Shown one piece after another: positions 25,465 to 34,609 of a DNA stretch of 64,000 nt (positions are counted from its first letter, which is position 1; each line of letters begins with the position of its first letter). The notes under the pieces are model-generated. The model saw only the letters and a program-made list of their open reading frames with translations, was not told the DNA's origin and made no database searches. Location of the stretch: positions 1-64,000 of the forward strand of contig JAJZPF010000004.1 of NCBI GenBank assembly GCA_021811315.1, in the 5' to 3' direction. The position numbers and the translations under genes are program-made. Source of the stretch: a bacterium (GTDB taxonomy: Bacteria; Elusimicrobiota; Elusimicrobia; Elusimicrobiales; UBA9959).

Positions 25465-26658
25465 ATGGGTCCTCTGGTTCCGGATATTATCAGCGCAAAC
25501 TTGAATTATATCGCCGCGCTCCTGATCGGCGTTCTTTTCGGCATGATCCTGGAGCAGGCCGGCTTTTCAAGCACGAAAAAACTGGTCGGCCTGTTCTACG
25601 GCTACGATTTCACCGTGCTGCGGGTCTTCTTCACCGCCGGCGTAACGGCCATGCTCGGCGTGATCGCGCTGGAGCATTTCGGGCTGCTGGACCTGAGCCT
25701 GGTCTATATCAACCCGACCTTTATCTGGTCGGCCATGGCCGGCGGCCTGATCATGGGCCTGGGCTTCGTCCTGGGAGGGTTCTGCCCGGGCACCAGCGTC
25801 TGCGCGGCGGCGATAGGGAAGATAGACGCCATGGTCTTCATAATCGGCGCCTTACTGGGCGTCCTGCTGTTCGCGGAAACCTACCCCGCCTGGGAACATC
25901 TTTACAAAGCCGGCTCCTGGGGCAGCCCCCGGATCTTCGAGACGCTCGGGATCTCGCAGAGCCTGTTCGCTTTCCTGCTGGCCGCCGTAGCCCTGTCCGC
26001 TTTCTGGGCCGTCTCAATTATCGAGAACAAGGTCAACGGGGTCAAAGAAGCGCCGGTCCGCTTCACGCCTTACTACCTCGCGCTGGCCTCGGCCGGCCTG
26101 CTGATGGCGGTTTCCTCTTTCGCGTTCACGCCCAGAAAAGAGTCCATATTGAAAGCGGCGGAGGCGCCCGGCTTCGCGCAGGCGTATAAACTCGATATGA
26201 TGACGCCGGACGAGTTCGCCTACAGGCTGATGAACGACCGGGAGGACAGGCTGCGGATCATGGATTTCAGGCCTGAGGCTGAACACGCCGGGCTGGACCT
26301 GCCCAAATCCTCCTCGTTCACAATGGACAATTTATTCGAGAAAGAGACTTCCAAAGCCCTCCTTATACGCGGGAGAATAAACGTCTTCGCCGCCGAAGAC
26401 GAATTGACGGAAAGAAAAATGGCCATAATAGCCGCCAGGCTCGGCTACAAGCGCATAAAGATACTGAAGGGCGGCCTGAAAGAGTTCAGGGAACAGATAT
26501 TGAATTTCAAGCCGGCCAAAACCGCGTCCGCTTTCGACAGGGATAACACTTACCGCTTCCGTGAAAAAGCCCGCAGGGAGCTCCCGGCTTTGCTCAAGAA
26601 CAGCAAACCCGCGGGTCCGGCCGTACATAAGGCCAAGCGCATTTTAGGCGGCTGTTAG
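25465..26658 (+). CDS. YeeE/YedE-family transporter (2) with degenerate rhodanese tail
   Basis: 397 residues. The first about 185 residues form a YeeE/YedE half with LGGFCPGTSVCAAAIGK. Another helix (about 208-225) leads to a cytoplasmic or periplasmic domain (about 235-350) with the rhodanese outline: PDEFAYRLMNDREDRLRIMDFR, then a strand and helix where the active-site loop should be (NVFAAEDELTERKMAI). No Cys is present in that loop, so the domain cannot carry a persulfide itself and may bind one from a partner. AAGGAGA precedes the ATG. It is the last gene of the sulfur operon. Confidence 0.87.
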   Translation: MGPLVPDIISANLNYIAALLIGVLFGMILEQAGFSSTKKLVGLFYGYDFTVLRVFFTAGVTAMLGVIALEHFGLLDLSLVYINPTFIWSAMAGGLIMGLGFVLGGFCPGTSVCAAAIGKIDAMVFIIGALLGVLLFAETYPAWEHLYKAGSWGSPRIFETLGISQSLFAFLLAAVALSAFWAVSIIENKVNGVKEAPVRFTPYYLALASAGLLMAVSSFAFTPRKESILKAAEAPGFAQAYKLDMMTPDEFAYRLMNDREDRLRIMDFRPEAEHAGLDLPKSSSFTMDNLFEKETSKALLIRGRINVFAAEDELTERKMAIIAARLGYKRIKILKGGLKEFREQILNFKPAKTASAFDRDNTYRFREKARRELPALLKNSKPAGPAVHKAKRILGGC

Positions 26659-26708
26659 GGCCTGGCAGCGAAAGCGCTGACGAAAACATATAGCCTCCGG
26701 GCATTTCT

Positions 26709-26749
26709 CCGGGGCCGACGGCACTAACCCGCCGCGGCCCCGGTTTTAT
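26709..26749 (+). terminator. Terminator of the sulfur operon
   Basis: Stem CCGGGGCCG / CGGCCCCGG with a 17-nt loop that has a smaller inner pairing (CGG/CCG), followed by TTTTATTTT. Confidence 0.82.
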
Positions 26750-26770
26750 TTTCCCCCCGCGGAGGTTTTT

Positions 26771-26778
26771 TGTATTAT
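26771..26778 (+). promoter_or_regulatory. -10 region before gene 26798
   Basis: TGTATTAT gives a -10 box whose start point would fall near 26785. This rules out the in-frame ATG at 26780 and favours 26798 as start. Confidence 0.4.
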
Positions 26779-26797
26779 TATGGTTCAGGGACGGTCT

Positions 26798-27469
26798 ATG
26801 GAAAACAAAATTTTCGAAATTTACGCGCCGGTGCGCAATACCATAAACAAGGCGCTGGGCGTAGTCGTTAAAGTCGCCGGCGACAATGTGACCGTGCAGC
26901 CCCTGACCGGGGACCGCCTGACTTTCCGCGCGCAATATCTGGCCCCGGCCAGCGAATCCGAGACGGCCGCTCTGCGCGACCTTACCTCCCGCCTCAAGCT
27001 GGAAGAAGAGAACCGCATTAAGGCGAAAACGATAAAGACGGACCCCGCGCTTATCCGCGTCGAATTCGAGAAATTCGTCCACCACATAGCGGCGCGCTAT
27101 CCCAAATCCGCCGAAACCTTCAGGGAATTCTGGGCCGAGCTGATGGCCGCGGCCGGTGACCTGCCGGGCCAGACCTGGGAGATGAAGCCAAATACCGCAA
27201 GCACCCCGGGCCCGGTGCTTAAGATCTATAATCCGTCCACGCAGAAATGGGTTTACTGCCTTACCCTGCTGGCCGGCTGGGGGCTGCGCATGGAGATCAA
27301 GAAAGAGTTCCTCCCGCCGGGCCGCGAAGCTCTTTTCCCCATAGACCACGCGATGTTCGGCGCGGGCAGGGCGGTCGAGCTGATCTATAAAGATTTCACC
27401 CCCGAAAAACGCAAGCCTTACGCGGACTGCGTCCGGGAAATTTACGCCAAAGTAGTCCTTCCGCCCTGA
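26798..27469 (+). CDS. Hypothetical cytoplasmic protein
   Basis: 223 residues, no signal peptide or membrane segment. The first about 60 residues look like a small SH3/Tudor-like barrel (GVVVKVAGDNVTVQPLTGDRLTF); a charged helix follows, then an alpha/beta part (VLKIYNPSTQKWVYCLTLLAGWGLRMEI). I do not recognise the family. It has its own promoter and stands alone between the sulfur operon and the surface-protein block. Confidence 0.6.
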   Translation: MENKIFEIYAPVRNTINKALGVVVKVAGDNVTVQPLTGDRLTFRAQYLAPASESETAALRDLTSRLKLEEENRIKAKTIKTDPALIRVEFEKFVHHIAARYPKSAETFREFWAELMAAAGDLPGQTWEMKPNTASTPGPVLKIYNPSTQKWVYCLTLLAGWGLRMEIKKEFLPPGREALFPIDHAMFGAGRAVELIYKDFTPEKRKPYADCVREIYAKVVLPP

Positions 27470-27479
27470 ACAACCGGCC

Positions 27480-27508
27480 TTGCGAAAATAGCTTTTAGGG
27501 GCTATACT
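27480..27508 (+). promoter_or_regulatory. Promoter of the surface-protein operon
   Basis: TTGCGA (27480-27485) and TATACT (27503-27508) are spaced by 17 bp, a good sigma70-type match. The leader is about 80 nt; ACCAGC/GCTGG segments could pair within it. AGGGGGAT is the ribosome-binding site of the first gene. Confidence 0.6.
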
Positions 27509-27595
27509 ATTCGAAAGGCGCAATAACCAGCAAGCAACCGATCAGGCTCACGATCCGCCGGCGCTGGCCTGGTTTCGTTTATACAGGGGGATACC

Positions 27596-29830
27596 ATGAA
27601 AAAACCGGAAGCTGAATTCGCGCTTTGTCTGGCTTTGCTATGGCCGGGCATTTTGAACGCCGACGTGCCGTATCAGATGAACTTTCAGGGGCGCATAGAG
27701 CTGCCTGTGGCGGAAATCGAAGGTGAAGGGGGGCGCGGCAATAAAGAAGCCAGCGAATCGGTCCCTTTTAACGGTACCGGCAGGTTCAAGTTCGCCATAG
27801 TCTCAAGCAGCGGCGGCGTATTCTGGACCAATGTAGCAAATGAATTTTCAGTTCCCCCGTCCGCAAGCGTTTCCATCCCGGTCGATAACGGCGTTTTTAA
27901 CGTCGCGCTCGGCGACCCCGCTTTGAATATGCCGCCTATCAGGCCCGAAATATTCAGCGGGGCCGACAGATATTTAAGAGTGTTCTTCCAGGGCGAGACA
28001 ACTAAAGGCAATAAAACAAAACTTACCGCCGAGCGCGAGCTCCTGCCGCCGCAGAAACTTCTGACCGTCCCGTTCGCTTTCGTCGCTGCGAAGGCGGGCG
28101 AGGCTATTACGACCGAGCGTTTAGGGACGCTTCTGGCCGGAGCGACGGTTCAGGGCACATTCGCCATCGCCCAGAACGCGGTTATTCTGGGGTCCGCTGT
28201 TGTTCAAGGAAATGCAATAGTGAATGGAAGTGTTCTGGCTTATGGGACAATTGCTTCTGCTGATTCTTGTGGTATAAATGGTGATTATATTGGTTGCGGT
28301 CCTAACCCAGGATTTCTTGTTGCCACAACACTTAATCCTGGTTCATTAATTCCATCTCCCTGGCCTATTACAGGCGGATCCTCTTTAAATATCGAAGCCG
28401 CGGGCGGCCTGTTTTTAAACCAGATAGCCACCGGCCCCGTTTCAATAGCGGCAGGCGGCGGTTTAGTCCTGATAAGCACGCCTCCCGGGTCCGGCAATGT
28501 GGGGATAGGCACTGCCAACCCCGCCTTCAAACTGCACATTTCTTCAGGCGCGGGGGAGCCCGGCGACATACTGGTCGTTTCAACCGGCGCAAGCAATATT
28601 TTCCGGGTCAACGGCCGCGGCGAAGTCAGCGCCAATAAATATTACGGCGACGGCAGCGCTTTGACTGGGCTTGCCGCCGGCGGAGTTCCCGCGGCCATCT
28701 CTGTCTCCACGATCAACGCGGCGCCGGCAACCCCATTCGGGGGCGTGAACATAACGACCAGTGTTTTTATCAGCCGGGGAAGCCTGGGCATAGGCACGGT
28801 TACGGCCACGGAAGCCCTGCATGTCGCCGGAACAGCTAAATTTGACGGCGCGATAAAAATCGGAGACAACCATTTACTCGGGCTGTATCCGGACGAACTT
28901 CAACAGTTCTGGTGGCAGCTTCCCGCTCCGAGCACAAGCGTGGTTTTATATGCAAAACCCACTTATAATTCGTGGAATGACGCTATCGGGAACGTAATTT
29001 ATCTCGCGCCGAGCGGCGTGCCCTCCGGCAGTTCCTATACCCAGGACATATATTTTGCCGGAACCGACCCTGTTGATCCAGTTACGGGGAAGATCACAAG
29101 CAAATTTTCCGGAACATTTCTGGAAGCTTATTTCGCCCCTTCAGTTACTCCGGTCCTCTCCGGCTCTTTGATAGGCGTATCTGATTTTGAAACCTGGAAC
29201 CAGGGGTATTCTCTCCGGACAGCGTCTGATAATGGGTTCTGGTATTATTCCTGGGACGATACTCACTCAAGCCAGTTCCGTGCGGGGCCTTCAGATTTTT
29301 CCTATAACGGTGCATACGTGTACGGTGGCGGCCATTCTGGAGGTTTTGGTTATGATGTGGCGGGGAAAAGATTCTGGGCAGACGGCACAAAAAGTTTCAT
29401 CCAGGATTATCCCGGCGACCCTTCAAGGACCATTTCATATTATTCGCTGGAAGGCCCGGAGGCCGGCATATATGTGAGGGGAACGGCCAAGCTCTCCGGC
29501 GGGAAGGCGAAGGTGATCCTGCCGGACTACTTCACCGTTGTCGCCAGCACGGCATTTCAGGCTACTGTCCAGGTGACGCCCAGGGGGGATTGCCAGGGGC
29601 TTTATGTTTTCAGGCAGGCTAATGGCGAGATAGATATAAGGGAACTCGGCGGCGGGAAAAGCGATGCGGAGTTCGATTACTTCGTGCAGACCGTAAGAAA
29701 AGGTTATGAAAATATACCTGTAGTCCAGAATAAGGACGCCGCGCCTGAAAGTTATAAAACGATGAAAATGCCGCCGAACGAAATGAAAAATAGGATCAGG
29801 ACCGGCGGGAAGCGCGGGAAGTTGAAATGA
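27596..29830 (+). CDS. Large secreted surface protein with tail-fibre-like repeats
   Basis: 744 residues with a signal peptide (to about NADV). Residues 22-170 form a beta-rich N-terminal domain (YQMNFQGRI ... PQKLLTVPFAFVA) common in proteins carrying collar/fibre repeats. Two segments of the form NVGIGTANPAFKLHISS and SLGIGTVTATEALHVAG resemble phage tail-fibre and S74-adhesin repeats, but no S74 chaperone domain ends the protein. Around 28200-28370 the DNA is clearly AT-richer than its surroundings. It overlaps the next gene (ATGA). Probably cell-surface displayed; ligand unknown. Confidence 0.78.
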   Translation: MKKPEAEFALCLALLWPGILNADVPYQMNFQGRIELPVAEIEGEGGRGNKEASESVPFNGTGRFKFAIVSSSGGVFWTNVANEFSVPPSASVSIPVDNGVFNVALGDPALNMPPIRPEIFSGADRYLRVFFQGETTKGNKTKLTAERELLPPQKLLTVPFAFVAAKAGEAITTERLGTLLAGATVQGTFAIAQNAVILGSAVVQGNAIVNGSVLAYGTIASADSCGINGDYIGCGPNPGFLVATTLNPGSLIPSPWPITGGSSLNIEAAGGLFLNQIATGPVSIAAGGGLVLISTPPGSGNVGIGTANPAFKLHISSGAGEPGDILVVSTGASNIFRVNGRGEVSANKYYGDGSALTGLAAGGVPAAISVSTINAAPATPFGGVNITTSVFISRGSLGIGTVTATEALHVAGTAKFDGAIKIGDNHLLGLYPDELQQFWWQLPAPSTSVVLYAKPTYNSWNDAIGNVIYLAPSGVPSGSSYTQDIYFAGTDPVDPVTGKITSKFSGTFLEAYFAPSVTPVLSGSLIGVSDFETWNQGYSLRTASDNGFWYYSWDDTHSSQFRAGPSDFSYNGAYVYGGGHSGGFGYDVAGKRFWADGTKSFIQDYPGDPSRTISYYSLEGPEAGIYVRGTAKLSGGKAKVILPDYFTVVASTAFQATVQVTPRGDCQGLYVFRQANGEIDIRELGGGKSDAEFDYFVQTVRKGYENIPVVQNKDAAPESYKTMKMPPNEMKNRIRTGGKRGKLK

Positions 29831-32800
29831 ACGGAAGGAAAACGGGAAGAACGGCAATAATAATCCCGGCGCTTTACGCGCTGGGCGGTCTGTTCTCCTG
29901 CCTTTTTGCGGGAGATACCGGAACAACAGGCGGCGTTAGCGCCGGGGGGTTGATATCCGGGGATAACCGCATGGCCGGTTCACTCCAGGGTATAGGCGGA
30001 CCATTTAGTAAATGGGGCGGTGAAAGCATCGGCAACAGCGGCGGCGGTTTTGTTTACGCCGCATCAGGCCGGACAGGAGCCACGGATAAAAGGCCAGAAT
30101 TTACAAGGAAATCCCCCGACCCAGACAAGCCCCCCATAGCCGATAAAGTGAGTTTTTCGCAGTCTCAACCTGAGACAAAAGTAAGCATAGACGATATCCG
30201 CAGCATAAGTTTCGGCATGGAAACAGCGGACGCAGCACCTGGAAGCGGTTTTTCAGTAAAAAGCGCAAAGGCAGATGTCGCCGTAAATAAGGTTTCCGAT
30301 TTCAGGCCCGGCTGGAATGACGAAATAAAATATCCGGAGGTTGAAGACGGGGTGGATCTGTATTACCAGGCCCGCGGCAACAGGCTTGAAGAGGACATAG
30401 TGCTTAAAAAGCCGCCCCAAAAAAACACCTTTAATTTCAAGCTGAATATGCGGGGTCTTACAGCCATACCGCAAGCCGACGGGACAATACATTTCCGTGA
30501 CGACCAGTCCGGGCAGTTGATGTTTTATTTTGACAAGCCGTTTATGATTGACAGCGCCGGCAGTAGATCCGAAGGTGTGCACTTGAAATTACTAAGCCCT
30601 GGAAAACTGGTTGTGGAAGCAGATTCAGGCTGGCTCTATAAGGAGGCTAGACAATACCCCGTTGTTATTGATCCAACTTTAGTCTTTGTGTCAACATTTA
30701 GCGGCTGGGGTGGGGCAGAACCTCTCCTTCGAACAGTCAAAGATAATTCGGGCGGTTTATACATACTGTCTAACTCCTCCGCTAGTGTGGCCGGGCTTGG
30801 CTATAATTATTCAACTAGTGCCGGAGAAATATGGTCGCTTACGGAAATAACTACAACCACAGCTTCCTGCCCGCGTTGCGCTATAGCTGTGGATTCAGCC
30901 AAAAAAACTCATATTGTGTTCGGAACTTATTACAATCCTTATTCTATAGCCTACATCAATAACGTCACTGGAACATGGGCCGCTCCGGAATTAATTTCAG
31001 CCAATACCACTTTTTTTCAGCCGGTATCACACGATTGGGGAGATTACGGAATAACTTTGCTTAGTGATTCCGCGAACAATCTGCATTTAATATGGCCCTC
31101 CGGCAATAATGGGGGAACAATTTATTATTCAAAAAAGCCGTCGGGTGGCAATTGGACAGCGCCACAAACCCTGAATAATCCGGCGGCACAGCCATTGCAC
31201 GGCGCGGCAATGACAGTGGATGGCAACGATAAACTGCATTTAATCGGCTGGTATGATTATACCAATGGTTATGCCGTATATATGAATACTTTGTCCGGGA
31301 CATGGTCAACGCCGGAAATTATATATAGTTCATATTGCGGTTGGGGCAGTATTGCCATCGACAATAACAATAAACCCCATGTTGCTCTTTATGCTAGTTG
31401 GTGGAAAACAGCATACCTTAATAAAGTTCAGGCTACATGGTCTAATCCACTATTATTAAAATGCATGTCTCATGCGATAATAGGAACTGATAAACATAAT
31501 AACTCCCATATTGTGTGCGAACCCGGCGGCGGCCTTGCCTCTGTCCCGAATCCTCGGCAATTGTATCAAACCAATAATGTAAATGGAGTCTGGTCGCCGT
31601 CTGTTCCGACCCCTTTTAATGAAGTAATGGGCTCTATGGATGCAGTTCTGGATAAAAATTTAACCATTTGGCATATGGCTCTGCTACATGGAAGAGGCCA
31701 AGGGGGATTTGCTTCAGAGGGCCCCGTCAGTTATTACCGTCTGGACGATTTAACTCCGCCCGCTCTGATACGTGATTTGAAAGCGGGCCCCGGCATAAGC
31801 TCCGGCACCATTGTGCTGAACTGGACCGCGCCCGGCGGCGACGGAATGAGCGGCGCGGCTTCGCGCTACGACGTGAAGGTGGCCACCTGGCCGGTAATAA
31901 ACCAGGACGATTACGATTCGCTGCCCGTTTATTCAACCTGGACGGCGCCCCGGCCCGCCTACAGTCCCGAAAGCCATGTGGTGAGCGGCCTTGCCGGCGG
32001 CGTGACCTATTACATCGCCGTTTTAAGCTTTGACGCCCAGAACAACGCCTCTTATGTTACAAGCGCCGCCAATATCGTAGCCGGCACGGTGACGCCTATT
32101 GCGCTCAGCGGCTGGAGCGTTTCAGCGGCTGCCGCATCGGCTGACACAGCTATACTGCCGCCCGCGGACCTTAAAGGCGGTGTTCTGCCGGATTTGAAAG
32201 TAAAGCTTGAGTGGTCGCCTTCGCCTTCCACTAAAACGGTCGCGGCTTACTCCGTTTACTGGGATTCGGGCGCCGGCGTCATGGATTATATAACACCGCT
32301 GGCTTCCGTTGTCCCGCCCGCCACCTCATACACTACGGTGTCTCTGAGCACCGGCGTATACCGCTTCGGCATAAGATCCGCGGCCGGCAACGGCATAGAA
32401 GAGCCGAACACAAGCGTGGTTGTGTCTGTTAAAGTGGATACAGTTGTTGTGAACGTTCCTGTCCGCGCTGAAATAAAAGTTCCGCAAAGCGGCAAGCGGA
32501 TAGCGGGCAACCGTGTAACTGTTCTGGCGGAACTTGGAACCGGCAGTCCTTCCGTTGTCCGGCAGGTGCTGTTTCAGTATCGCGCGGCGGGTTCAAGTTC
32601 GACAGTCTGGAACGATATTCCCGCGGCCGGATACAATCAATCCAATCCTGCCGCCAGTCAGCCTTATTTCATCCACTGGGATGTAAGCGGACTTTCCAAC
32701 TGGGATTACGAACTGCGGGCAGTGGCTGCGAACATATATGGCCAGGCCGACCCGGCGCCGCCGTCAATTTTTGTGAGCATAGACGCCGCCAATCCGCAGA

Positions 32801-33591
32801 TAGAGGAAAAGGCCGTGGGAAGTTCGCAGCAGAAGCGGACGGAGGTGTATAACACTGTTTCCAACAAGGTGGAATTAGGCGCGGAAAACGGGACACTCAT
32901 ATCGGTCACTTTGTCCGCCGGGGTGGTGACGGCTGCGGCAACAACGCTCAAGACGGTGTCAAATCCGCCGTCCGTTCCGGCGGCTGGCAGCGCGCTTTTG
33001 CCGGCGGGCCAGAATTTAGGGCTTACCCTGGAAAACGGGCAAACAATGCTTAACAGCCCGGCCACGCTTTCCCTCCAGTACCAGGACGGCGATAACGACG
33101 GCCTGGTGGACGGGACCTTGGCCAGGGCGGATAAGCTGGCCATATATGCCTATGATCCGGCTTCCGGGCAATGGCGGAAAGAATCCGCCAGCTCCATAGA
33201 CCAGATAGGGAAAACCGTCACCGCACAGACGGCCCACTTCAGCCTCTTCGGCCTGTTCGCCCCCGCCGCGGCGGATCTGTCGGATGTGTTGGTCTATCCC
33301 GTCCCCTGGGTGCCCAACGACGGCAACCCCGACAACGGCAAGCCCTATAACAGCGCCGACCCCGCCTCGGGGATCGTGTTTGATAATCTGACGCAGTCGG
33401 CCAGGATCCAGATCTACACTATAACGGGCGAGCTTGTCTGGGAAAAGACGACAGACACCTCCAGCGGCAAATTACAGTGGGACGGGAAGAACAACTCGGG
33501 CAGGAACGCGGCTTCGGGCGGCTATTTCGCGGTTATCACCGACACAGCGGACGGGAGCAAAATAACGCGCAAAATAGCGGTAGTGCGGTGA
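29827..33591 (+). CDS. Very large secreted multidomain protein with FlgD-like C-terminal domain
   Basis: 1254 residues. A signal peptide or signal anchor (to about 28) is followed by a region resembling the beta-rich N-terminal domain of SBBP-type surface proteins (DGVDLYYQARGNRLEEDIVL, about 165-290). A stretch of WSTPEIIYSS-like repeats (about 300-620) suggests a beta-propeller. Two fibronectin-III-like domains (about 645-880) follow, then a C-terminal FlgD/T9SS-type Ig-like module (DVLVYPVPWVPNDGNP ... GELVWEKT, WDGKNNSGRNAASGGYFAVI). That last module is the outer-membrane secretion or attachment signal in related systems. Codons in 30550-31740 are lower in GC than the rest. Confidence 0.8.
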   Translation: MNGRKTGRTAIIIPALYALGGLFSCLFAGDTGTTGGVSAGGLISGDNRMAGSLQGIGGPFSKWGGESIGNSGGGFVYAASGRTGATDKRPEFTRKSPDPDKPPIADKVSFSQSQPETKVSIDDIRSISFGMETADAAPGSGFSVKSAKADVAVNKVSDFRPGWNDEIKYPEVEDGVDLYYQARGNRLEEDIVLKKPPQKNTFNFKLNMRGLTAIPQADGTIHFRDDQSGQLMFYFDKPFMIDSAGSRSEGVHLKLLSPGKLVVEADSGWLYKEARQYPVVIDPTLVFVSTFSGWGGAEPLLRTVKDNSGGLYILSNSSASVAGLGYNYSTSAGEIWSLTEITTTTASCPRCAIAVDSAKKTHIVFGTYYNPYSIAYINNVTGTWAAPELISANTTFFQPVSHDWGDYGITLLSDSANNLHLIWPSGNNGGTIYYSKKPSGGNWTAPQTLNNPAAQPLHGAAMTVDGNDKLHLIGWYDYTNGYAVYMNTLSGTWSTPEIIYSSYCGWGSIAIDNNNKPHVALYASWWKTAYLNKVQATWSNPLLLKCMSHAIIGTDKHNNSHIVCEPGGGLASVPNPRQLYQTNNVNGVWSPSVPTPFNEVMGSMDAVLDKNLTIWHMALLHGRGQGGFASEGPVSYYRLDDLTPPALIRDLKAGPGISSGTIVLNWTAPGGDGMSGAASRYDVKVATWPVINQDDYDSLPVYSTWTAPRPAYSPESHVVSGLAGGVTYYIAVLSFDAQNNASYVTSAANIVAGTVTPIALSGWSVSAAAASADTAILPPADLKGGVLPDLKVKLEWSPSPSTKTVAAYSVYWDSGAGVMDYITPLASVVPPATSYTTVSLSTGVYRFGIRSAAGNGIEEPNTSVVVSVKVDTVVVNVPVRAEIKVPQSGKRIAGNRVTVLAELGTGSPSVVRQVLFQYRAAGSSSTVWNDIPAAGYNQSNPAASQPYFIHWDVSGLSNWDYELRAVAANIYGQADPAPPSIFVSIDAANPQIEEKAVGSSQQKRTEVYNTVSNKVELGAENGTLISVTLSAGVVTAAATTLKTVSNPPSVPAAGSALLPAGQNLGLTLENGQTMLNSPATLSLQYQDGDNDGLVDGTLARADKLAIYAYDPASGQWRKESASSIDQIGKTVTAQTAHFSLFGLFAPAAADLSDVLVYPVPWVPNDGNPDNGKPYNSADPASGIVFDNLTQSARIQIYTITGELVWEKTTDTSSGKLQWDGKNNSGRNAASGGYFAVITDTADGSKITRKIAVVR

Positions 33592-33596
33592 ATTTT

Positions 33597-34493
33597 ATGA
33601 GGCAGCTGATCATAACGGCATTTCTTTTGATTCCGGCTCCGCCGCTTTGTGCCGGCGGCACGGAAGGGGCCGCGCCTTTTAATTTCCTTTTTCTGGACGC
33701 CAATGCGAGGCCCGCGGCCATGGGCGGGGCTTATGCCGCTGCCGCCAACGATGCCAATGCCTTGCTTTATAACCCCGCCGGCCTGGCGGGCATGAAACAG
33801 AATCACGCCACTTTCCAGCATACCGGGCATTTCCAGGGCGTGACCCAGGAATACGGCGCTGTGGCCCTGAAACAGGGTTTAGGGTTCATGTTCAATACCG
33901 TGGGTTACGGCAAGCTCCAAAGGACCACTATCTCGAACCCCAGGGGAACAGGGTTGGGCGACTTCGGCATCCGCGACTGGGTTGTTTCCGCAGGTTACGG
34001 CAAAAGCTGCAAGGATGGGCTTTTGAACTTCGGGATGGCAGGCAAGTATATCAATGAAGAGATAGACACCTTCAAAGCCCAGGCTGTGGCCCTGGACCTG
34101 GGGGCCATTCTCGATCTGAAATCCCAGGGGCTTCCGCTTTTAATGGGCGTGGCCGTCCAGAATATCGGCACTAAGGCAAAATTCCAGTCAAGTTACGAAG
34201 ATTTGCCGGTTAATTTCAAGGCGGGGCTGGCTTACCGGTTTTTGAACTCGGGACTGCTGGTCCTGGACGCCAATCTGCCGAAGAACGGCAGCGCCACAGT
34301 CCATGCGGGCGGAGAATACGTGGTATTTGAAAAGCTGGCTTTGCGCATAGGCTACAACGGCAGGAATGAAACCGGGTCGGGAATAACGGTGGGCGGCGGC
34401 GTTAGGATCAACCGTTTCTCGGTTGATTACGCCTTTGTTCCATTCGGAACCCTGGGGGATTCCCATAAGATAGGCCTGTCATGTTACTGGTGA
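33597..34493 (+). CDS. PorV/PorQ-family outer-membrane protein
   Basis: 298 residues: signal peptide to about CAGG, then FLFLDANARPAAMGGAYAAAANDANALLYNPAGLAG, the conserved N-terminus of PorV/UPF0164 barrels, and beta strands ending SCYW. In type IX secretion PorV shuttles C-terminal-domain cargo to the attachment complex. It starts 5 bp after the FlgD-domain protein, so cargo and barrel are one operon. The start at 33597 (ATGAGGCAG) keeps the signal peptide; GTG at 33588 is an alternative. Confidence 0.85.
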   Translation: MRQLIITAFLLIPAPPLCAGGTEGAAPFNFLFLDANARPAAMGGAYAAAANDANALLYNPAGLAGMKQNHATFQHTGHFQGVTQEYGAVALKQGLGFMFNTVGYGKLQRTTISNPRGTGLGDFGIRDWVVSAGYGKSCKDGLLNFGMAGKYINEEIDTFKAQAVALDLGAILDLKSQGLPLLMGVAVQNIGTKAKFQSSYEDLPVNFKAGLAYRFLNSGLLVLDANLPKNGSATVHAGGEYVVFEKLALRIGYNGRNETGSGITVGGGVRINRFSVDYAFVPFGTLGDSHKIGLSCYW

Positions 34494-34609
34494 TCAAGGC
34501 TGTCCCGGCGCGGACTTTTTCGTCTTTCGGATATCTCTTAAGATTTAGATAAATGCCCTTGACAATTGGATATCATACTGTAAACTATAAGAGCGCCCGT
34601 ATCTTCGCT

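Noticed and set aside
26660-26740. Possible c-di-GMP (GEMM) riboswitch after the sulfur operon
   Set aside because: GCGAAAGC, GACGAAAAC and AGCCTCCGG recall GEMM blocks, but the GACGCAAAGC core is absent and the segment lies before the next promoter, so a terminator explains it better.
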